From Pseudomonas sp. RIT-PI-q (GTDB taxonomy: Bacteria > Pseudomonadota > Gammaproteobacteria > Pseudomonadales > Pseudomonadaceae): a stretch of 64,000 bases of DNA. Location: contig NZ_LHPC01000080.1 in NCBI RefSeq assembly GCF_001297125.1, forward strand, positions 1-64,000, written 5' to 3'. Below, piece by piece: positions 32,886 to 40,905 of this stretch. The position numbers and the translations under genes were made by a program. A model generated the notes under the pieces. That model did not search any database. It was not told where the DNA came from and saw nothing but the letters and a program-made list of their open reading frames with translations. Position 1 is the first letter of the stretch, and every line of letters starts with the position of its first letter.

Positions 32886-34042
32886 TGGTCGTGCTGTTTT
32901 GGGCAATGGCCCTGGCGCTGTTCGCGGTGGCGACCCGTGTCGGTCGTCACTTCGGCGTGATCCCGATCGTCAGCCAGTTACTGCTGGCGACCTTCGGCCT
33001 GCCGCTGCTGATGTACTTCTGGATCGAGCCAGGCTGGCACCTCAGCGGTGCCGAACTGATCGCGCCGGTGTGGCTGAAAAACCTCTACAGCCTGAGCTTT
33101 GCCTTGCTGCTGGGGCACATTCTGAGCGACGTGATCGATCTGCGACTCGACCGTCAGAGCGTGAAAATCGCCCTGCCGAGTTTCTGCGTTCCGTTTGCCT
33201 GCGGGTTGGCGACGGCGGTGTGGTTGCTGCCTGCGCAAGCGTGGATCAGCTCGCTGGCCGTCGGCCTGGTGTTCGCCATCACCGCGATCCCGGTGTTGTA
33301 TCTGTATCTGCGCCACATCAGCTACCCGCCCGCCGCTACCCGGCGACTGGTGCAGACCGCCATCCTCATCGACCTGACGTGCTGGACGCTGTTCGGCTTC
33401 GCCCAGGGCAGCCTGCATGCCAGCAGCCTCCTGCTGCCGCTGGCTGGCGCCTGCCTGCCATTGCTGCTGCGCCTGTGCGGTTTACGTCAACCGTTGTTGC
33501 ACAGCTGTTGCTTCTTCGCGCTGCTGGTAGTGGCGGAACCCTTCAAGCTCAATGCGCTGATTTTCGGCATCGGTTATCTGTTGTGCCTGGCCGCGCTCAA
33601 GGTGCCGCTGGTGCTACCGTGGCCGGTGGTCTGGATGAGTCATTTACCAACCTACATCGCCATCCCGCTGATCATCACGTTCGGCATCGTGCAGATCGAC
33701 GTCCACAGCGCCATGGCCAGCCTCGGCTGGGTGCAATTGAGCGCACTGTTGCTGTTGCCGATTGCCAGCAAACTGCTGGGCAACTGGATTGGCCTCGGCT
33801 GGGCCGGCGCCTCGTTTGAAGGCGCCAGCCGCTGGCGGGAAAGTATCCTGCTGAATATTCGTGGCTTGAGTGAGATCGTGTTTCTCAACCTGCTGCTGCA
33901 ACAACAGCTCATCAGCCCGGCGCTGTACTTTGCGCTGATGGTAATGGGCCTGATCGCGACACTGCTGCCGGCACTCGTCGGCATGCACCGAACCCCGATG
34001 AATATCGCCGTCCCGGCAAGGAGCTCACGTGCCAACAGTTGA
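32885..34042 (+). CDS. CPA2 cation/proton antiporter-like membrane protein
   Basis: A 385-residue polytopic protein of about 12 helices with no cytoplasmic regulatory domain. FAITAIPVLYLYLRH resembles the conserved helix of CPA2 antiporters (ITA-PVLAR-L), and TAILIDLTCW occupies the place of the ion-binding Asp pair, though here one of the two acidic residues appears to be replaced. Ion exchange is therefore uncertain. Its place between the exporter and the flavoprotein, with one-base and 14-nt overlaps, ties it to the pigment operon. The ATG at 32885 is preferred over the adjacent GTG at 32882. Confidence 0.7.
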   Translation: MVVLFWAMALALFAVATRVGRHFGVIPIVSQLLLATFGLPLLMYFWIEPGWHLSGAELIAPVWLKNLYSLSFALLLGHILSDVIDLRLDRQSVKIALPSFCVPFACGLATAVWLLPAQAWISSLAVGLVFAITAIPVLYLYLRHISYPPAATRRLVQTAILIDLTCWTLFGFAQGSLHASSLLLPLAGACLPLLLRLCGLRQPLLHSCCFFALLVVAEPFKLNALIFGIGYLLCLAALKVPLVLPWPVVWMSHLPTYIAIPLIITFGIVQIDVHSAMASLGWVQLSALLLLPIASKLLGNWIGLGWAGASFEGASRWRESILLNIRGLSEIVFLNLLLQQQLISPALYFALMVMGLIATLLPALVGMHRTPMNIAVPARSSRANS

Positions 34043-35276
34043 AATGGAACGTCGCCAGGTAGTGGTGATCGGCGCGGGGCCTTCGGGCGCCATCGCCGCC
34101 GCGCTGCTCAAGCGCAAGGGGCACGACGTGCTGGTGATCGAACGCCAGCATTTTCCACGGTTTTCCATCGGTGAAAGCCTGTTGTCGCACTGCCTGGATT
34201 TCGTCGAGGAAGCGGGCATGCTCGACGCCGTCAACGCTGCCGGATTCCAGATGAAAAATGGTGCCGCGTTCGCCTGGGGCGAGCAGTACAGCGCCTTTGA
34301 TTTCGGCGACACTTTCACCCACGGCAAGGCGACCACGTTCCAGGTCCAGCGCGCCGATTTCGACAAGCTGCTGGCCGATCAGGCCGCGCTGCAAGGTGTA
34401 GAAATCCGCTACGGTGAAGCCATCGTCAGCGTCGATTTCAGCCTGCCGAAACCGCAGCTTGAGGTGCTTCGCGAAGACGGCAGCCAGTACCGCGTCGAAG
34501 CCGGGTTCGTGCTGGATGCCAGCGGTTACGGCCGCGTCCTGCCGCGCTTGCTTGACCTCGAAGCACCGTCGAATTTCCCGGTGCGCCAAGCCGTGTTCAC
34601 CCACGTCGAAGACCACATCGACAGCCCGACCTTCGAGCGGGAAAAAATCCTCATCACCACCCACCCGATCCACCGCGATATCTGGTTCTGGACCATCCCG
34701 TTCAGCAACGGTCGTTGCTCGGTAGGCGTGGTCGCGGCCGCCGAACACTTCGAAGGCCGCATGGACAACCTGGACGAGTGCCTGCGTGGGTTTATCGCGC
34801 AAACCCCAAGCCTGGCCGGCGTCCTGGAAAATGCCGTGTGGGATACACCGGCACGGGCCATCGGCGGTTACTCGGCCAACGTCAAAAGCCTCCACGGCCC
34901 GGGTTTTGCGCTGTTGGGCAACGCTGCGGAATTCCTTGACCCGGTGTTCTCCTCCGGCGTGACCATCGCCATGCGTTCGGCCAGCATGGCCGCCGTGGTG
35001 CTGCATCGTCAGCTGCAAGGCGAAAGCGTCGACTGGCAAACCGAGTTCGCCGAACCGCTCAAGCGCGGCGTCGACACCTTCCGTTGCTACGTCGAAGGCT
35101 GGTACGCCGGAACCTTCCAGGATGTGATTTACCACCCGGACAGCTCGCCGGACATCCGCCGCATGATCTGCTCGATCCTCGCCGGTTATGCCTGGGATCA
35201 GCGCAATCCCTTCGTCGCCGAACCCAAGCGCCGGCTGCGGATGCTCTCGGAACTGTGTGCCAGGGATGCCACATGA
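34029..35276 (+). CDS. FAD-dependent oxidoreductase, tryptophan-halogenase-like
   Basis: A 415-residue flavoprotein with an N-terminal Rossmann motif VVVIGAGPSGAIAA, the FSIGESLLSH segment, and IWFWTIP, close to the WxWxIP signature of flavin halogenases. C-terminal FAD contacts include LLGNAAEFLDPVFSSG. It could halogenate, hydroxylate or otherwise modify the aryl head group; xanthomonadins, a related class, are brominated. Whether the halogenase Lys and Glu are present cannot be decided without alignment. The GTG at 34029 has AAGGAG 5 nt before it and overlaps the upstream gene by 14 nt; the later ATG at 34044 is less well placed. Confidence 0.83.
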   Translation: MPTVEMERRQVVVIGAGPSGAIAAALLKRKGHDVLVIERQHFPRFSIGESLLSHCLDFVEEAGMLDAVNAAGFQMKNGAAFAWGEQYSAFDFGDTFTHGKATTFQVQRADFDKLLADQAALQGVEIRYGEAIVSVDFSLPKPQLEVLREDGSQYRVEAGFVLDASGYGRVLPRLLDLEAPSNFPVRQAVFTHVEDHIDSPTFEREKILITTHPIHRDIWFWTIPFSNGRCSVGVVAAAEHFEGRMDNLDECLRGFIAQTPSLAGVLENAVWDTPARAIGGYSANVKSLHGPGFALLGNAAEFLDPVFSSGVTIAMRSASMAAVVLHRQLQGESVDWQTEFAEPLKRGVDTFRCYVEGWYAGTFQDVIYHPDSSPDIRRMICSILAGYAWDQRNPFVAEPKRRLRMLSELCARDAT

Positions 35277-35998
35277 GTTACCTGAGCGACCACTACGTTG
35301 AAGAAACCCGTTTCGGTTTCTGGTTCCTGCGCAGCCACACCTGGCAGCACCACGTATTGCGGGTGGCGATCAACGATCTGCGCAGCCTGTTCAGCGAAAC
35401 GCCGCCGAACAATCCAGTGCTGCTGGACGCCGGTTGCGGCCAGGGCAAGTCGTTCCAGTACTTGCGCCAGACCTTTGCGCCCCAGCGCCTGATCGGGCTG
35501 GACGCCGACCCGCACAGCATCGACCTGAGCGGCGAAGAAGCCGTCCGCCAGGGCATGCAGGTGGAACTGATCGGCAGCGACTGCGCGAGCATCAACGTGC
35601 CGGAGGCCAGCGTCGACCTGCTGTTCTGTCACCAGACCTTCCATCATCTGGTGGAGCAGGAACGGGCCCTGGCCGAGTTCTATCGCGTGCTCAAGCCGGG
35701 CGGCTATTTGCTGTTCGCCGAATCCACCGAGGCTTACATTGATACCTGGGTGATTCGCTGGTTGTTCCGCCATCCGATGCACATACAGAAGAGCGCTGCC
35801 GGTTACCTGGAGATGATTCGTCGCCAGGGTTTCGAATTCGGCGCGCAAAACGTGTCTTATCCGTACCTGTGGTGGAGCCGCGCCAAGGATTTCGGCCTGT
35901 TGGAACGCGTTGGTCTGCGCCAGCCAAAACCCTTTGGGCAACGGGAAGAAACGTTGGTCAATGTGGTCGCGCGCAAACCCTTGGAAGGTGTCGCGTGA
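35273..35998 (+). CDS. Class I SAM-dependent methyltransferase
   Basis: A 241-residue methyltransferase with motif I LLDAGCGQGKSFQYL (about 49-63), the acidic GLDADPHS of motif II, and a ubiE-like post-motif (ALAEFYRVLKPGGYLLFAE). Known aryl polyene head groups carry ring methyl or methoxy groups, so ring C- or O-methylation is the likely job. The ATG at 35273 overlaps the flavoprotein stop (ATGA) and the stop overlaps the next start (GTGA). Confidence 0.85.
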   Translation: MSYLSDHYVEETRFGFWFLRSHTWQHHVLRVAINDLRSLFSETPPNNPVLLDAGCGQGKSFQYLRQTFAPQRLIGLDADPHSIDLSGEEAVRQGMQVELIGSDCASINVPEASVDLLFCHQTFHHLVEQERALAEFYRVLKPGGYLLFAESTEAYIDTWVIRWLFRHPMHIQKSAAGYLEMIRRQGFEFGAQNVSYPYLWWSRAKDFGLLERVGLRQPKPFGQREETLVNVVARKPLEGVA

Positions 35999-36600
35999 GT
36001 CGCTCAGAACGCTTTACCTGTAGGAGCGAGCTTGCTCGCGAAAGCGGTGTATCAGTCAACAATTTTGTTGGATGGGCCTCCTTCGCGAGCAAGCTCGCTC
36101 CTACAGGGTGTGCGGTGGCGCTGCGATTTTTGTTGGGGGCCTGTGTCCTGCTGCTGAGCGCCTGCGCCAGCCAGGCGCCGCTGCCCGAGCAAGCCCCGAA
36201 CCTGGCGCTGCCGCTGCAATTGCACATCCAGCGTCTGGTGGCTGATCAACGCCAGGATTGGGTGCTGGTGATCCAACAAGAAGGTCCCGCAATTCGCTGG
36301 TCGATGATGGACTTGCTGGGCATTCCACAGGCACGCCAGAAACTGATCGATGGAAAGTGGCGAGCTGACGGCCTGCTGCCGCCCAACCCGGAAGCGCGGG
36401 AGTTGTTCGCGGCGTTGCTGTTTGCGCTGACGCCCAAAGATGAACTGTCGGGCAACTATCCAACGGCCTGGCAGCACGGCGCACAACGCTCCCTGCCAGA
36501 ACGCTGGGACGTCCGTTACTCACAACCGATGAGCTTTGAATTGAACCTGCCCAAAGGCCCGAAATACCAAGTCACGCCGCTGAGTGGGGACGCACCATGA
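35995..36600 (+). CDS. DUF3261-type lipoprotein with repeat-encoded leader
   Basis: An outer-membrane lipoprotein of the kind found in aryl polyene operons, 201 residues from the GTG at 35995 that overlaps the upstream stop as GTGA. The lipobox is LLLSAC (Cys57 in this numbering). Between the first eight codons and the hydrophobic signal core AVALRFLLGACVLLL, a REP doublet (36018-36106) is read in frame for about 30 codons. A GTG at 36115 could restart translation to give a normal 16-residue lipoprotein signal (MALRFLLGAC then lipobox). The mature domain, SQAPLPEQAP onward, is intact. Function: probably a receptor for the polyene lipid at the outer membrane. Confidence 0.75.
   Translation: MSRSERFTCRSELARESGVSVNNFVGWASFASKLAPTGCAVALRFLLGACVLLLSACASQAPLPEQAPNLALPLQLHIQRLVADQRQDWVLVIQQEGPAIRWSMMDLLGIPQARQKLIDGKWRADGLLPPNPEARELFAALLFALTPKDELSGNYPTAWQHGAQRSLPERWDVRYSQPMSFELNLPKGPKYQVTPLSGDAP
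36018..36106. repeat. REP-type inverted repeat within the lipoprotein gene
   Basis: Exact 25-nt arms (36018-36042 and 36082-36106) with core TAGGAGCGAGCTTGCTCGCG, the same type as the intergenic element at 11183-11282. It is inside the leader-coding region and leaves the frame open. Confidence 0.88.
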
Positions 36601-37793
36601 CGGCCTACCTGAACGCCCTCGGGGTGATCTGCGCCCTGGGCCGCGACCAGCAAGAAGTCGCCCGCAACCTGTTTGCCGGCGACTGCTCCGGCATGCGCAG
36701 CGAAGATGGCTGGGTGGCAGAGCGGGCGTTGCCGGTCGCGGCCGTGCGCGGCGAACTGGCGTCGATTCCCATCGCGCTGACGGAGCAAAGCACCCGCAAC
36801 AATCAATTGCTGCTGGAAGCCGCCCTGCAAATTCGCCCAGACATCGACCAGGCGATCCAGACCTACGGCCGCGATCGGATCGGCATCGTCCTGGGCACCA
36901 GCACCTCGGGCATCGACGAAGCCAGTCGCGGGCTGGCTCATTACATTCGTGAGCATGAGTTCCCGGCCGATTACAACTACCAGCAACAGGAACTCGGGGC
37001 GCCGGCGAACTTCCTCGCCGACTGGCTGCAACTGAGCGGCCCGGCCTACGTGATTTCCACGGCCTGCACCTCCAGCGCCCGGGCGCTGATGAGTGCCCAG
37101 CGCCTGCTGGATCTGGGCGTGTGCGACGCGGTCCTGTGCGGTGGCGTCGACAGTTTGTGCAAGCTGACCCTCAACGGGTTTTCGGCACTGGAAGCGGTGT
37201 CCGGGCAACGCTGTAATCCGTTTTCGGTGAACCGTAACGGCATCAACATCGGCGAAGCCGCCGTGCTGTTCCTGATGAGCAAAAATGCCGGGGACAGCCA
37301 GCCGATCGCCCTGCTGGGCAGCGGCGCCAGCTCCGATGCGCACCATATTTCCGCGCCGGAACCGACCGGCCGTGGCGCCCTGCAAGCGATGCGCAAGGCC
37401 TTGAGCCGTGCCAATCTGCAACCCCGGCAGATCGGCTACCTGAACCTCCACGGCACCGCCACCCAACACAACGACGCCATGGAAAGCCTGGCGGTGGCAA
37501 CGCTGTTCCCGGACGGCGTGCCGTGTTCGTCGACCAAACCGATGACCGGCCACACCCTCGGCGCAGCGGGCGCACTGGAAGCGGCGTTCTGCTGGCTGAG
37601 CCTGAGCGCAGGCAACCGCGAACATGCCCTGCCGCCCCATGTCTGGGACGGCCAGCCCGACCCCGAATTGCCAGCCTTGAAATGGGTGACCCCGGCCGAT
37701 CGACTGGCGTCCATTGCACCTCGCTACCTGATGAGCCATTCCTTTGCTTTCGGTGGCAATAACGTCAGCCTGATTATCGGAGACGCACCATGA
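36597..37793 (+). CDS. Beta-ketoacyl-ACP synthase (ApeR-like)
   Basis: A 398-residue FabF-type ketosynthase with complete triad: Cys157 (ISTACTSSARA), His285 (NLHGTATQHND) and His319 (MTGHTLGAAGA). It catalyses decarboxylative condensation with malonyl-ACP. With the ketosynthase at 38976 it gives the operon two active condensing enzymes; the less conserved one may start the chain. Linked by ATGA overlaps to both neighbours. Confidence 0.9.
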   Translation: MTAYLNALGVICALGRDQQEVARNLFAGDCSGMRSEDGWVAERALPVAAVRGELASIPIALTEQSTRNNQLLLEAALQIRPDIDQAIQTYGRDRIGIVLGTSTSGIDEASRGLAHYIREHEFPADYNYQQQELGAPANFLADWLQLSGPAYVISTACTSSARALMSAQRLLDLGVCDAVLCGGVDSLCKLTLNGFSALEAVSGQRCNPFSVNRNGINIGEAAVLFLMSKNAGDSQPIALLGSGASSDAHHISAPEPTGRGALQAMRKALSRANLQPRQIGYLNLHGTATQHNDAMESLAVATLFPDGVPCSSTKPMTGHTLGAAGALEAAFCWLSLSAGNREHALPPHVWDGQPDPELPALKWVTPADRLASIAPRYLMSHSFAFGGNNVSLIIGDAP

Positions 37794-38251
37794 TTGACTG
37801 GCCGCTCGCCGAACTGCTGCCCCACGCTGGCGACATGATCTTCATCGAGCAGATCCTGTCGTTCGACGACGAGGAGATTCACACCCGCCTCACCGTCAGG
37901 CCCGATGGCCTGTTCAACCGTCCCGACGGCAGCCTGCCGGCCTGGGTCGGCATCGAACTGATGGCCCAGAGCGTCGCCGCCTACGCCGGTTGCCACGCGC
38001 GCCAGCGGGGCGATGCGGTAGAACTGGGGTTTCTGCTCGGCACGCGCAAATTCGAATGCAACGTCGAACATTTCCCTGTCGGCACCGAGCTGACCATCCA
38101 CGGCATCCGCTCCCTGGAAGACGACAATGGCATGGGCGTGTTCGAATGCCACATCAACGCCCCCGGCATCCACGCCACCGCCCGTCTGAACGTCTTTCGC
38201 CCGCCTCAGGCCGCGCAATATCTTCATGAACCCGAAGGAGTCCAGTCATGA
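37790..38251 (+). CDS. Hotdog 3-hydroxyacyl-ACP dehydratase (ApeP-like)
   Basis: A 153-residue hotdog protein of the kind named ApeP in studied aryl polyene systems. LLPHAGDMIFIE contains the expected catalytic-region His12, and the central helix has GIELMAQSVAAYAG with Glu56. Studied ApeP proteins work with an ApeI dehydratase; here ApeI is the tail of the ligase fusion at 24232. ATGA overlaps on both sides. Confidence 0.85.
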   Translation: MIDWPLAELLPHAGDMIFIEQILSFDDEEIHTRLTVRPDGLFNRPDGSLPAWVGIELMAQSVAAYAGCHARQRGDAVELGFLLGTRKFECNVEHFPVGTELTIHGIRSLEDDNGMGVFECHINAPGIHATARLNVFRPPQAAQYLHEPEGVQS

Positions 38252-38976
38252 CTGAATCCGTACTGGTCACCGGTTCCAGCCGTGGCATCGGCCGCGCCAT
38301 CGCGTTGCGCCTGGCCCAGGCCGGGCATGACATCGTGCTGCATTGCCGCAGCGGCCTGGCTGACGCCGAAACGGTGAAGGCCGAAATCGAGGCCTTGGGC
38401 CGCACGGCGCGCATCCTGCAATTCGACGTATCGGAGCGCGCCAGCTGCAAAGCCATACTCGAAGCCGACGTGGAAACCCACGGCGCTTATTACGGCGTGG
38501 TGCTGAACGCCGGCCTGACACGCGACGGTGCTTTTCCGGCGCTGAGCGAGGATGATTGGGACGTGGTGATGCGCACTAATCTGGACGGTTTCTACAACGT
38601 GCTGCACCCGGTGATGATGCCGATGATCCGTCGTCGCGCTGCCGGGCGAATTGTCTGTATCACCTCGGTTTCCGGGCTGATCGGCAACCGTGGCCAGGTC
38701 AATTACAGCGCGTCCAAGGCCGGTTTGATCGGTGCGGCGAAGGCGTTGGCGATCGAACTGGGCAAGCGCAAAATCACCGTCAACTGTGTCGCACCCGGCT
38801 TGATCGACACCGCGATGCTCGATGAAAACGTGCCGGTGGAAGAACTGATGAAAATGATTCCCGCACAGCGCATGGGCACTCCGGAAGAGGTGGCCAGCGC
38901 CGTGAATTTCCTGATGTCGGCGGAAGCGTCGTACATCACCCGGCAGGTTCTGGCCGTCAACGGAGGCCTGTGCTGA
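38248..38976 (+). CDS. 3-oxoacyl-ACP reductase, FabG-like (ApeQ-like)
   Basis: A 242-residue short-chain dehydrogenase. NADPH motif TGSSRGIGRAIA at the N-terminus, and a Ser-Tyr-Lys catalytic set in ITSVSGLIG and NYSASKAG. It reduces each 3-ketoacyl unit before dehydration. With no enoyl reductase in the operon, the conjugated double bonds remain. It shares one base with the next start (TGATG). Confidence 0.92.
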   Translation: MTESVLVTGSSRGIGRAIALRLAQAGHDIVLHCRSGLADAETVKAEIEALGRTARILQFDVSERASCKAILEADVETHGAYYGVVLNAGLTRDGAFPALSEDDWDVVMRTNLDGFYNVLHPVMMPMIRRRAAGRIVCITSVSGLIGNRGQVNYSASKAGLIGAAKALAIELGKRKITVNCVAPGLIDTAMLDENVPVEELMKMIPAQRMGTPEEVASAVNFLMSAEASYITRQVLAVNGGLC

Positions 38977-40202
38977 TGAAGCGTGTCGTCGTCACCGGCA
39001 TGGCCGGCATCACCTCACTGGGCAGCGATTGGGAAACCATCGCCGGCAACTTCGCGGCCAACCGCAGCGGCATCCGCCGGATGGACGAGTGGGATCGTTT
39101 TACCGAGCTCAACACGCGCCTGGCCGGGCCGATCGACGACTTCAAGGTGCCGAGCCACTGGACCCGCAAGCAATTGCGCAGCATGGGCCGGGTCTCGCGA
39201 CTGGCGGTCTACGCGGCGGAAAAGGCCTTGGCCGATGCCGGGTTGTTGGGCAACGAATTGATCAAGGACGGGCGCATGGGCGTCTCCTGTGGTTCGTCCA
39301 CCGGCAGCACCGACGAGATCAAGGCATTCGGCAACATGCTGCTCAATTCAGTGGCCGAGGGCCTGAACGCCAACTCTTACGTACGAATGATGCCGCACAC
39401 CACGGCTGCGAACATCAGCATCTTCTTCGGCCTCACCGGCCGGTTGATCCCGACCTCCAGCGCCTGCACCAGCGGCAGCCAGGGCATCGGTTACGCCTAC
39501 GAGTCGATCAAGTTCGGACGCCTGCCGCTGATGCTCGCCGGCGGCGCCGAAGAGCTGTGCCCGACCGAAGCGATGGTCTTCGATGCGCTCTACGCCACCA
39601 GCCTGAAAAACGATGCCCCGCAGACGTCTCCACGCCCTTACGACAGCGGTCGTGATGGCTTGGTGATCGGTGAAGGCGGCGGCATCCTGGTGCTCGAAGA
39701 ACTCGAACATGCACTGGCTCGCGGCGCGCACATTCATGCCGAGCTGGTCGGGTTCGGCAGCAACGCCGACGGCCAGCACGCCACCCGCCCAGAGCAGGCC
39801 ACCATGCGCCGGGCCATGGAGCTAGCGCTGGAAGACGCCGGCTTACAGCCTTCGGACATTGGCTACGTGAACGGTCACGGCACGGCGACAGAACAGGGCG
39901 ACATCGCCGAAACACTGGCCACCAGCAGCCTGTTCGGCGAACACATGCCGATCAGCTCGCAGAAAAGCTTCCTCGGCCACACCCTCGGCGCCTGCGGTGC
40001 ACTGGAATCCTGGTTCAGCATCGAAATGCTCAACCGCGACCTGTACGCGCACACCTTGAACCTCGACGATATCGACCCGAACTGCGGCAAGCTCGACTAC
40101 CTGCGCGGCGAGTTCCGGCAGATGAGCAACCAGTACGTGATGAACAATAACTTTGCGTTTGGCGGGGTTAATACGTCGCTGATTTTCAAGCGCTGGGCGT
40201 AG
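38976..40202 (+). CDS. Beta-ketoacyl-ACP synthase (ApeO-like), last gene of the operon
   Basis: A 408-residue FabF-type ketosynthase with Cys164 (PTSSACTSGSQG), His301 (VNGHGTATEQGD) and His335 (SFLGHTLGACG). In studied systems ApeO pairs with the chain-length factor ApeC, here encoded by the first gene of the block. I choose the ATG at 38976 because GGAGG (38962-38966) is 9 nt away, while an upstream in-frame GTG at 38970 is too close. Confidence 0.91.
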   Translation: MKRVVVTGMAGITSLGSDWETIAGNFAANRSGIRRMDEWDRFTELNTRLAGPIDDFKVPSHWTRKQLRSMGRVSRLAVYAAEKALADAGLLGNELIKDGRMGVSCGSSTGSTDEIKAFGNMLLNSVAEGLNANSYVRMMPHTTAANISIFFGLTGRLIPTSSACTSGSQGIGYAYESIKFGRLPLMLAGGAEELCPTEAMVFDALYATSLKNDAPQTSPRPYDSGRDGLVIGEGGGILVLEELEHALARGAHIHAELVGFGSNADGQHATRPEQATMRRAMELALEDAGLQPSDIGYVNGHGTATEQGDIAETLATSSLFGEHMPISSQKSFLGHTLGACGALESWFSIEMLNRDLYAHTLNLDDIDPNCGKLDYLRGEFRQMSNQYVMNNNFAFGGVNTSLIFKRWA

Positions 40203-40215
40203 GGCAGAAACGACA

Positions 40216-40238
40216 AAGGGCGCCTTTCGGCGCCCCTT
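40216..40238 (+). terminator. Hairpin ending the aryl polyene operon
   Basis: Stem GGGCGCC/GGCGCCC (40218-40224 with 40229-40235) and a TTTC loop, 15 nt after the last ketosynthase gene. The T-run after it is weak (CTTCA), so termination efficiency is uncertain. Confidence 0.6.
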
Positions 40239-40410
40239 CACAAACAGGTCGGCTTGTCATCGCCCTGTACCTGTCTGGCTCTGCGATGGCTGGTTGCCCA
40301 GGATCCTCAGAGTCTCACAAGCCCCTTTCGGGAACGTGAGCAGTATTGCCCAAAATCGATTCGTGAACAACAGGTGGCATCGCGCCTGTCCGTGCCAAAT
40401 TCAGCAACGA

Positions 40411-40794
40411 TCACAAACCCAGCGCCCTGCGCACCGCGGCTTTAATTGCGTGAAACTCATCTGTTTCAAGTTGTGAAATGAGGTAAACGCGCTTTCCTTG
40501 GCGATCCCGACTCTTAATCCGATCAAGCCTGGAGAGGCTTACGGTCGCGACCATATCGCATTTTGCCCAACAGATCGGGCTCGCCCCTTGCAAATGACTT
40601 GGTAGCTGCAGATGGTGTTCAAGCACGCGATCAGGAGCAGTCGTGCTCAACGGAACAACTGTGACCAGGAAACTGTTGGTCCTGTGCTTTCGTATTACGA
40701 CAACTGGCCTGACCTTGATCATCTCTGGGACTTCATAGCCTCTGAAGTCGCAAATCAGCACACTGCCTTCCTTAGGTTGATAGAGAAGTGGCAT
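40411..40794 (-). CDS. Orphan PemK/MazF-family toxin-like protein
   Basis: A 127-residue protein with PemK/MazF features: QPKEGSVLICDF near the N-terminus, the KVRPVVVI strand with its Arg, and VVPLSTTAPDRV. MazF-type proteins are mRNA-cleaving endoribonucleases held in check by a small antitoxin. No antitoxin gene fits: only 111 nt lie upstream before the LysR stop, and nothing credible is downstream. The start at the ATG 40792-40794 fits family length; a TTG at 40830 would add 12 residues. The segment looks lower in G+C than its neighbours, suggesting transfer. It may be a housekeeping variant or a decayed module. Confidence 0.7.
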   Translation of the reverse strand: MPLLYQPKEGSVLICDFRGYEVPEMIKVRPVVVIRKHRTNSFLVTVVPLSTTAPDRVLEHHLQLPSHLQGASPICWAKCDMVATVSLSRLDRIKSRDRQGKRVYLISQLETDEFHAIKAAVRRALGL

Positions 40795-40905
40795 CCGTGG
40801 CACTCGCTGAAAGAAACCGATTCTGCGCAAAAATCGGATAAATCACTAAGCGTGATCCGTTACTTGAAATGTCCCGAGTGCGATGACTTTTTACGATTCC
40901 ACTGC

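Noticed and set aside
36018..36106. Frameshift or pseudogene call for the lipoprotein gene because of the repeat
   Set aside because: The reading frame stays open through the repeat, the lipobox and mature domain are intact, and an in-frame GTG follows, so it is not scored as broken.
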